From the NCBI GenBank assembly GCA_016648135.1, contig JADDOH010000313.1, positions 233,281-297,280 on the forward strand: a stretch of DNA of 64,000 bases, read 5' to 3'. Position 1 is the stretch's first letter, and each line of letters begins with the position of its first letter. Of the stretch, positions 56,515 to 64,000 are shown one piece after another. Position numbers and translations under genes: made by a program. The stretch is from Agrypnia vestita (taxonomy: Eukaryota; Arthropoda; Insecta; Trichoptera; Phryganeidae). Below the pieces are notes generated by a model. It made no database searches, was not told the DNA's origin, and saw nothing but the letters and a program-made list of their open reading frames with translations.

Positions 56515-57050
56515 TTACTCCCTTTATATTAACCCGTGGCGTCTGCTTGCTTGCTTGCCGGCTTGCCGTCAAAAAAAACTTTGGATCGATTTTTGACCCT
56601 TTTCCCGTGATCCAATCGAGCTGAAACTTGGCAAGTAGACTCGTGGCGACGATCAAGAAGATCTATCAAATTTTCGTTTAAAAGAATTAATGATTTTTAG
56701 AAATTTTATTGTTTTTTTTCAAATTGGAATCATTAGAAAAGTTTGATTAGCAACGGCGGCCCGATAACGTGGCGGAATATTTTCTAAATTTGAATTACTC
56801 CGTCGGTATACATAATAGGTACTTTACTACGAATGAGGAAAATGTAAATTGACTGACAAATGTTTTTAGAATTTAATCTTCAAAGCATGAAGTGTCTTAT
56901 CAAAGCTCAAAACATCTGACATTTTTTAGAAATATATTAAATTACTGTAAGTTTAGTGTTATGTTATATGTTTTAATTCGTCTTTAATTGTTGTTATATT
57001 TTACAAAGAAAGGGAGTATAATAAAAACTGTTTTTTTATGGGTTACTTTT
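56515..57050 (+). mobile_element. Helentron-like repeat family C, copy 6
   Basis: It starts ACTCCCTTTATATTAACCCG and ends GAAAGGGAGTATAATAAAAA plus TTTTATGGGTTACTTTT. It is similar in length to copies 3 and 4. Confidence 0.55.
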
Positions 57051-57536
57051 TAAAAAAAAAATTTATTTGAGTTATTTCTTAAGTTAATTAATATTACATT
57101 GTATATTAACTAGTATTTAACATTTAACATTCTTAAATCTATTACTAGTATACTATTCATACTATTCATATGAGAATGTGAAGAAGATGAAGAGAAGGAA
57201 GAAATGAAAACAGAGAATGAATCACAGTGGAAATGAGATCTCTTAGTCATGTACGTGGCATAGAATAAAAACTTTTACTTACACTTACACTTTTAAAAAA
57301 TATAAGTGTAAGTCCCTCACCAAGCACAAGAGCTTTTGGAAGCCTCTCTTTTGGAAAGGTACAGCGAAAAACCAAATGAAAAAACGAAAAACAATATGTA
57401 TCATAAGTAACACATTCTGTAACTAATATACATATAGATATGAATAAGAAAAATAAAATATAAAAAACTGACATATATAAGGAAAAAATGCAAAACTGAT
57501 CTTATCACCGTGAATATAAGTATAAAAGGGTAAGTT

Positions 57537-57621
57537 AGGCATATTGATCGAAAGAATGCTAAGAAAGATATATGAAGCAAGTGTTGACGGCGCCAGAAAT
57601 AGAGGGCGGCCGCGGAAGACT
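57537..57621 (+). mobile_element. LINE-A internal fragment
   Basis: The frame GILIERMLRKIYEASVDGAR, NRGRPRKT is the LINE-A block equivalent to the 49.9 kb copy. It is cut off after the K-T codons where a SINE begins. Confidence 0.7.
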
Positions 57622-57755
57622 ATTTTCAAACCAAGCTAAACGTTTGCGCCACGAAAATAGGACTAACTTGCAGGTGTCCTGGAATGGGGCTCGAACCGTC
57701 GACCACCAGATCACTAAGCGAACGTGATGACCACTACACAAACAAGCTACTAAAC
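57622..57755 (-). mobile_element. tRNA SINE fused to LINE-A fragment
   Basis: It is an inverted SINE body and head (GGGGCTCGAACC as inverted B box, ending AACAAGCTA). It lacks the A tail and abuts the LINE fragment exactly at 57621/57622. Confidence 0.7.
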
Positions 57756-57759
57756 AAGC

Positions 57760-58150
57760 TACTATTAATTAAATAAGTACAAATGTTTCTTGAACTACAA
57801 GTATTTGTAAATTGTCGGACATAATCATGTTCTCTGTGAAAATAAGATAAAAAAAATGTTCTCATTTCGAGAATATAACACTATTGCATTATTTTCACCA
57901 TTCCTCATACAAACTTAACTTACTCATAAATTAAAACGTTCCATGTATTTTGTCTTGGAATATAATAACTATATTGTTATCTTGAGACTAGAGGATTTGA
58001 AAGATATTTATTAAAACCACAAGCCTTAAATTACAATTCAACGTGGCCATTCTGACGGGAAAAATATAATACAAAACCTATAAGATAATTGCTTAATTAA
58101 TTAATTTATTAGTATTGTACATTTTCCTTAGTGTCTGCAAACAAATCTTC
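57760..58150. other. AT-rich stretch, nothing recognised
   Basis: No repeat or frame of interest. Confidence 0.4.
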
Positions 58151-58151
58151 T

Positions 58152-58643
58152 CTAATATATTAAATATGAATTGAATTGTTTATTTAAATGTTAAAACGTT
58201 TTCGAGATTACTCTTATTATCAATAACAAATTTTCGACTAAATTAAAAACAATTAGACACAGTCGATACAGTGTTTATGGGGATTGGGTGCATGTAATGG
58301 TGGTGCGGTTAGGGGGATTAGAACGAATACGAATTGGTGGTTATAGGGGGGGGTATTTTAATATTTTTTTTATTATTTACTTTATTATTATGCAAGTTAA
58401 AGGTTAATTATGTTTTTATTATTTACTTTATTATTATGAATTTCTAAGTTATCTAAAATATACTCCCAACCCCCACCACCATTACATACACCCAATCCCC
58501 GTAAATACTGTACCTAATTGTTTTTAATTTAATTGAAAATTTGTTATTGATAATGAGAGTGATCTCGAAAACGTTGTAACATTTAAATAAAATATGTAGT
58601 GGAAAAACAGTGTTTTTCAATTCAATTCATATTTAATATATTA
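58152..58643. mobile_element. ~490-bp palindromic Penelope-like repeat with degraded hammerheads
   Basis: The left arm (TAATATATTAAATATGAATT on through AATTGTTT) is mirrored by the right arm (to AATTCATATTTAATATATTA). Each arm carries TTGATAA, a GAGA/TCTC hairpin and GAAAACG, a degraded hammerhead order. The centre (58330-58480) holds two direct copies of TTTTTATTATTTACTTTATT. Confidence 0.6.
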
Positions 58644-58649
58644 AAAATG

Positions 58650-59125
58650 AATTTCCACAATGTTTCACAAAAAAACTTTCAACATTTAAATCTTCTCTAA
58701 TAATGAGTCAGTCACCAACACGTCGACACGTCATTCGTATTGATAATCATTCGTAAGCACGTGTTTCTTCGTTAAATGGTATTTTCCCACATGGTTTGTT
58801 ACAAAGGTTGTGATCGACGTGACGGTCAAATTTTATTGATAATCATTAATTGCAGTAACGTTTTGCGTTGTAGCGTAGCCGATTGTAATTGTCAGATGAG
58901 GTCCATTTGGTTTCCGATAAGATTGAAGTAATTATTCGCGTTATGCGGTTGACTATTTCATCAGCTCTCTGACAACAGACAGGAGTAACTAAAGCAATCT
59001 ATAATGTCATGGTTAATCAGATAAATAATCTGTTTTTAAACGTTATTATAAACGATAAGATTGCTTGATTTTTATGGCACCAGTTTCATACAAATTTCAT
59101 CTTAAAAGCACTTTACACGTATATA
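58650..59125. other. AT-rich stretch, nothing recognised
   Basis: No coding or repeat signal seen. Confidence 0.4.
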
Positions 59126-59129
59126 ACTT

Positions 59130-59570
59130 TGTAACTAAGGTAATGTAATGGCTCTGAATGCTGGACAATGTACAAGTCCTACTCTAGGTAACTTGAAACA
59201 GCAGAAATTCGAATGCTTAGATGGTCGGCAGGATTATCGCTAACATATAGGTATATGTTATAACAAATAAAATTTCACGCATTCTTGGTAGCCTTGGTGT
59301 CACGGACATAAACAGTAAGCTCAAAAAACAGGAGCTGAGATGGTACGGGCACATAAGACGGAGACCACTAGACTACACGGTAAAGCAGACAATGTTTATG
59401 GAGCTCCTACGACAGTCATCCAGAGGAAGACCAAAAAACTCCTAAAGAACTCAATGCTCCAAAATTCTACAAAGAAATGGCCTAGAAAGCGACACCCAGA
59501 ACCGAAGAAAATACAGCCTGAGAACGAGAAAAGCTGATCCCAACAGCCTACCTAGGTAATGATCTGTAAC
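59130..59570 (+). mobile_element. LINE polymerase tail, third family
   Basis: The frame reads YGSECWTMYKSY, LETAEIRMLRWSAGLSL, then LKKQELRWYGHIRRRPLDYT and SRGRPKN, a stop and a residual tail. This is the LYGSExW..., LRWxGHxxR, GRPK order of non-LTR polymerases. Stops and frame changes are present. Confidence 0.65.
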
Positions 59571-59589
59571 AGCGCAAGGAAGAAGATAT

Positions 59590-59898
59590 ACCTTTGTAAC
59601 TAACTAACGGGAATGGAGCACTACATTTTTCTGTCCTGATACACAACTCACGCATCATCCACATGCATACTACTCGCATGTAAGCTCGTAAATTATTGCA
59701 GCTCCTAACAGGACCATCTTCCAATATCTGGCCGAGTCTTACGTGGCCGCCCTCTCTTTCTGGCGCCATCAACACTTGCGTCATATACATATCTCTGCTA
59801 CCATTCTCTTCTCGTTCACTCGCTCAACAAAAACACCTAAGCGATCCTTCAAATCTATTCACAATGCTAAAATTAGCTTTACATCCATCCATCCTCAG
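59590..59898 (-). mobile_element. LINE-A 3' end, degenerate
   Basis: The minus frame (59790-59548) reads QVLMAPEREGGHVRLGQILE, DGPVRSCNNLRAYM. The 3' end carries TTAGTTAGTT at 59596-59606. Upstream FVERVNEKRM matches the WFGHIERMNEERM block. Confidence 0.7.
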
Positions 59899-60190
59899 CG
59901 TTACAACCCATGGTGGGTCATACCTGCCTCCAAGAAAGTCCTCCATACTGCTCTATCGCTGGCTGCCATTTTCCAATTTTGCTGCCCCAGGGCCCGGCAG
60001 TCCGCAACGACACCATCTAACCACCGCAGTTTTGGTCTTCCGACACTTCTTCTACCCATTGAGTCATTAAACAACACCCTTTTTGGGGGCTCCAGATCAC
60101 CCATACGGTGTGGGTGTCCCAGCCAGCGCAGTCTTGACTACGCTGACGTCCTGGTAAAGATCATAGAGGTGTTTGACCGTCATTAATAGT
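59899..60190 (-). mobile_element. LINE polymerase tail (fourth family) inside LINE-A
   Basis: The frame reads LRWLGHPHRMGDLEPPKRVL, GRRSVGRPKLRWLDGVVADC, RALGQQNWKMAASDRAVWRT and FLEAGMTHHGL, a clean C-terminal end of a different non-LTR element. It lies between two LINE-A pieces, replacing about 35 residues of that element. Confidence 0.75.
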
Positions 60191-60309
60191 TCCATATATT
60201 CGGCGTAAGATTTTTTTTATATATTTATTTTTTATTATATTATATTTTTTTAAATTAGCTTTTCAATATTTCCTAATTTGTTCAATATTTATACTATTAT
60301 AAATGGATT

Positions 60310-60720
60310 TGGAAAAGCCGCACATATTTTCTGCTGGCTCCGGGCCTCACTGCCATACATCACTGATTGTATTTTTCTCTTTCCATTTAAGAAAGACAAT
60401 CGAATCAGTATACGTAAGTCATGCATACGACGCACATTGTTTTGTTGTGTTGGTGTTTAAGGGTATAGACACCAACGCAACGAAACAATGTGCCTCGTAC
60501 GCACGGCTTACCCATACTAATTCGATTGCCTTTCCTAAATGGAAGAAGGTCTACCAGAATTTCATTGTGTACCGCTAGTCTTGCTTCGGTTGACAAGTTT
60601 CCTTTATAAATTATTGTATTAAAGCACTGTTCACCTTATTCTCTGTAGTCATCCTCCTCTCGATAACTTTCTCACCCTTTCTTCTACCATCGTACTTCAC
60701 AAAAACACAAACATACTCGT
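60310..60720 (-). mobile_element. LINE-A fragment interrupted by foldback MITE F
   Basis: The minus strand from 60720 reads KYDGRRKGEKVIERRMTTEN, then NLSTEARLAVHNEILV. The MITE at 60380-60549 follows, after which SLMYGSEARSQQ continues. In LINE-A these two blocks are adjacent (..NGVLV PTLMYGSE..). Confidence 0.7.
60380..60549. mobile_element. Foldback MITE family F (copy 2)
   Basis: CCATTTAAGAAAGACAATCG is mirrored by CGATTGCCTTTCCTAAATGG. The centre reads GTGTTTAAGGGTATAGACAC. It matches the copy at 47338-47455. Confidence 0.75.
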
Positions 60721-60779
60721 ATATTTGTATTTGGTACTAAAACATGAAAATACAGATTGCTGTACACTTCTTAAATAAT

Positions 60780-60990
60780 GTTTTCAATAAAGGTTCTTAT
60801 TCCCGAAGGTAGTGAGTTCAACGTTTCTAGGCCTGTCACAACAAATGCCCGTTCTCTAACAATAGCTGAATGGAACAATTCTTTACATGGGTGAGGTACA
60901 AGCTGACCTCACAGACAGTTATAATGTATTCATGTTTGGGATGTAAAATTCCTGAAGAGACCGAGGCGTCATAATGTGTTTAATAATATT
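60780..60990 (-). mobile_element. Weak LINE remnant
   Basis: The minus frame reads RERAFVVTGLETLNSLPSGI and RTFIENII, like the (F.V.G...NSLP..IR...) end of CR1-type polymerases. Confidence 0.4.
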
Positions 60991-60999
60991 AATAATAAT

Positions 61000-62070
61000 A
61001 TTGGATTATTTATATAGCGCCATTTTTGTGAAAATTTCACCTCAAGGGCGCTTTACACACAAAAAACTCTTACATACTAAAATCATAGAATCACAAAATG
61101 AAAAAGAAAAGAGAATGAAAAACAGTTAAAAACATAAAATAGTAAAAAAAAACAACGTTAAAAACAACAATATTAAAAAGGTTCTGGGAAAGATTTTGTA
61201 AACAAGTGCGTTTTAAGTCTTTTCTTAAATAAAGTTTCTGAATCCGTGTTTCTTATCAGGGAGGGCAAAGAGTTCCACGCTTTGGGGCCCGCCACCGCAA
61301 GTGCCCCTTCGCTTAACCTAGTTTTCTGGAACTGACTTGCCGGTTCCACAATCCTTCCCACCGCTGAAGTAGACGCTGACCTAAGAGTTTGACGTCTCCC
61401 ATTTATGTTGTCTGGAATACAGAGCTCCTGAAGATACAGAGGCGCCGTGTTATGAGTTGCCTTGTACATCAACCAACACAGTTTGAACTCTACTCTTTCA
61501 GGAAAACGAAGCCAGTGCAATTCTCGCAGAAGGGATGTTATGTGCGAGAATTTTGACGTTCCATATATGATCCGTGCTGCAGCGTTTAGAACAGATTGTA
61601 GTCTATCGAGCTGAAACATCGGTAGGCCAGCGTAGATACCATTGCAGTAGTCCACACGTGATACAACAAATGCATTAACGAGTAAACGTGCTGCCTCAGA
61701 GGGAAGATGTCTGCGAATACTTTTAATCTGTCTCAGTTGATAAAAACATGCACTGACAGTTTTGCTGATGTGTGTATTCATGGAGAGATCTGAATCTATG
61801 TGTACACCCAACAACCTGACTGCAGATTTTGCATTCACAGACATTGATTCCTGGATTAGGTGTTGCCTTCTAGGTGTCGCCGCCCATAGGAGTTCCGTTT
61901 TTGATGGATTCAAGGTTAGTCTATTTTGTGCCATCCACTTGCCTATTTCTTCAACGCATTTTGCAATTTTTATTTTTAACTTTTCTGTCTCATCCGGTTT
62001 GCAGAAAAAGTAAATTTGCGTATCGTCTGCATAGCAATGAGGCCATAATCCTGCAGATATATTTCTTTAT
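61000..62070 (-). mobile_element. CR1-like LINE, 3' part
   Basis: The minus frame is open from about 62069 to 61173. It begins SAGLWPHCYADDTQIYFF, which includes the RT catalytic YADD. It continues RLTLNPSKTELLWAA, LLGVHIDSDLSMNTHISKTV, FVVSRVDYCNGIYAGLPMFQ, LQSVLNAAARIIYG and ends GPKAWNSLPSLIRN..FKKRLKTHLF..PEPF. There are no internal stops, so this copy is young or under-mutated. About 170 bp of 3' UTR follow (CCTTGAGGTGAAATTTTCAC inverted), ending in an ATT-rich tail near 60990-61005. It is truncated at its 5' side by the mariner at 62072. Confidence 0.85.
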
Positions 62071-62071
62071 A

Positions 62072-63184
62072 TTAGGTCCTTACATATGAAATTGACGTTT
62101 AGTATGGGAGGAACATAAAGTCGATTTTTTTTTATTATAATATATTTATTTAATCAAAGTATGTACCATTGCTATCTATGCACTTTTGCCATCTCATAGG
62201 TAGTTCATCGATCCCTTTACTAAAAAAACCATTCGGAAGGGAATCAATAAAATCTTTGAAGGCGGTTTGGACTGCCCCATCGGAGTTGAATTTTTTCCTT
62301 TGCAAGAAGTTATCCAAATTTCGAAAAAAATGGTAATCTGTTGGGGCAAGGTCCGGAGAGTACGGTGGATGTCTTAGATATTCCAATTGAAGCTCCTATA
62401 ATTTGGTAGCCGTCTGTTGTGCAGTGTGTGGTCTAGCGTTATCATGAAGCAGCAGTGGCCTAGAACGATTAACCAGCCTCAGTTATTTAGCAGCTAGCTT
62501 TTCCATCATGGTTTGCAGTTGCTGACAATAGACATCTGCCGTAATCGTCTGGCCAGATTTAAGAAAGCTCTAGTGAACGACACCAGCACTAGTCCACCAA
62601 ACGCTCACAAGTAACTCGCGTTTGTTGATTTGCTTCACTCAATTCGTGAGGTACCCACCTTTCAAGCTTTTTCACCTTACCAATTTGCTTCAAGTGGATT
62701 AAAATAGTTTTATCACTAAAACCGCAGCCTGCAGCTAACTCGGATGTGGTTTGCGATGGATCCGCTTCCACAATAGCCTTCAATTCTTCATTATCAACTT
62801 TGGTCTCCGGCCGTCCACGGGGCTTGTTCTACAGGTCGAAATTTCCAGAACGAAAACGTTGGAACCAAAAACGCACTGTGTTTTCTTTTGCGGCACCGTC
62901 GCCATACACATCATTAATCCTTCGAGCCGTTTCTGCAGCACTGGTGCCACGGTGGAACTCGTACTCGTAAATAACGCGATATTTCAAGTTTTTCATTTTG
63001 TAAACTGAGTCTCGCAAAGAAAAAAACAATTGAGGAAAAAACAAATGAATTATAATTTTCAAAACACAAATACATGAGTAAATAGCTGTAAAAATTTGGA
63101 TTTGGAATTCCTAACCAAAGAGAAGATATTTGAGATCAAATTTGCCAGTACGGTAAAACGTCAATTTCATATGTAAGGACCTAA
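62072..63184 (-). mobile_element. mariner element, defective
   Basis: Inverted ends TTAGGTCCTTACATATGAAA (left) and the exact inverse (right, to 63184) are flanked by TA, the mariner target (62070-62071, 63185-63186). The transposase gene is on the minus strand and is broken. At 1113 bp it is slightly shorter than a full mariner (about 1.3 kb). Confidence 0.9.
62150..62996 (-). pseudogene. mariner transposase pseudogene (DD34D type)
   Basis: It starts MKNLKYRVIYEYEF at 62996. The N-terminal paired-like HTH is readable (RGTSAAETARRINDVYG..VRFWFQRFRSGNFDL). A stop near 62830 is followed by NKPRGRPETKVDNEELKAIV and a second HTH (TTSELAAGCGFSDKTI). Near 62595 an internal deletion removes the region with the first catalytic Asp (the DEKW block) and shifts the frame. 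It resumes at VWWTSAGVVH, with further stops, then HDNARPHTAQQ (second Asp) and PPYSPDLAPTDYHFF (third Asp, 34-residue spacing). It ends at TAA 62150-62152. The product would be inactive. Confidence 0.9.
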
Positions 63185-63186
63185 TA

Positions 63187-64000
63187 TATATCATAATGTC
63201 AGTACTTGAATTAAATACACGATCTTTATAACAATAATGTGTGTGCAACACCTGGTCCGCCGTACAATAATTTACATAAAAAATTATACATGTGAAGTGG
63301 AAGAAGAATAGCATAATATAGAGAAAGAGAAAAAAATAAGGAAAATAAAATTATACAAACCGTAAAAAAAAATAAAACAATGGGCGTTAAGAAATACATA
63401 TAGGTACATACAATTTGAAAAGTTCTAAAATAATTATGTATGAAAGTAATAAATTTCTAAAATAATAAATATAGTTTGGTCTCGACATTTTTTTCTTTAG
63501 AGAAATTATTATTTAAACTAGCTGTAATCCGCCAAAAATGACGTTTTTTTTTAGTACATTTCGGCCGCGAGTTAAGGCTTTGGGAGCATTAGTGGCGGAC
63601 ATTGTTGCATAGAGAATTACGTACTTTGTTGGAACAAATAAATATTTTTCTTACTACCCCTCATCATTATTTTCGCCATTTTATGATAGCGTTAGTTACG
63701 GGTATTTTTATATATAGAATGATGTATTTTGTTAGTTTGTAAGAATATTGAAAGAAAAAGAATTATTTAAAACTCTAAAAATCCCAAAATTCAATATTTC
63801 GGACACCTACAAATTGATTATTCCAAGAATTTTGTGTGCCTACTGTTACGGAAATTAAAAAAAATATATCATTACTACAAATCTTTAAAGAAAAACGTAA
63901 TGGATTCTGTAACTTCCAGGCCTACAAGACCATTTCTTAATTTAAAAACTCCCAAACATAAAACAAGCGCAGTCCAGAACCATTATTCCTTTGTAGGAAT
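63187..64000. other. AT-rich flank with a dispersed repeat
   Basis: The segment at 63240-63370 (CACCTGGTCCGCCGTAC, then A-rich) matches 13190-13320. No gene is recognised in the remainder. Confidence 0.45.

Noticed and set aside
59743..60186. 147-codon plus-strand frame
   Set aside because: Antisense of two LINE polymerase tails.

Overview
This window looks like an intron-rich, AT-rich insect chromosome. The evidence is the many degenerate non-LTR retrotransposon tails, mariner, hAT, Harbinger and piggyBac type elements, tRNA-derived SINEs, Penelope-type repeats with hammerhead-ribozyme cores, and arthropod core-promoter motifs (TATA plus TCAGT). The frequent short motifs around TAGGTACCTA make Lepidoptera my leading guess, but the order is an inference. 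There is no bacterial-style gene organisation. Almost all long open frames are chance frames or transposon debris.

Only one host protein-coding gene is well supported. It lies on the + strand, with exons at 33920-34123 and 34870-34956. These two GC-rich exons encode the C-terminal end of a tail-anchored membrane protein that I read as junctophilin. Its upstream exons are not visible, so the first 33.9 kb would be intron or intergenic DNA. About 3.5 kb after the stop codon is almost free of repeats and may hold a long 3' UTR. Two promoter-like islands lack an identified gene: paired E2F sites near 4.7 kb, and a textbook heat-shock promoter (four-unit HSE, TATA, initiator) at 15146-15212.

The rest is layered mobile DNA. 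From left to right: a hAT-like element (300-3232) carrying about 14 tandem ~118-bp units full of heat-shock-element motifs, itself inside an older inverted-repeat element; a two-gene Harbinger miniature (5970-6691) inserted in a foldback MITE; ten or so members of that foldback family, three of them intact (13509-14047, 17810-18333, 42005-42516); Penelope-like repeats with hammerhead cores near 8.9, 21.5, 27.8, 32.4, 32.9, 42.6, 54 and 58 kb; a second Harbinger-type MITE (22676-23286); a solo LTR (23568-24165); six copies of a Helentron-like repeat; a hAT MITE inside a LINE (26883-27579); a LINE inside a SINE-like repeat with a clear target duplication (30876-31655); a piggyBac-like element (40589-41952); tRNA SINEs around 38.6, 47.9, 48.2 and 57.6 kb; many 5'-truncated copies of one LINE family ending in TTAG repeats (5.0, 12.4, 49.7, 51.2, 53.06, 57.5, 59.6 and 60.3 kb); a CR1-like LINE tail (61173-62070); and a dead mariner (62072-63184).

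The most notable signals are the heat-shock motifs in two unrelated settings, the inverted pairs of hammerhead-ribozyme cores within long palindromes, and several insertions whose pre-insertion site can be reconstructed from a second copy in the same window.
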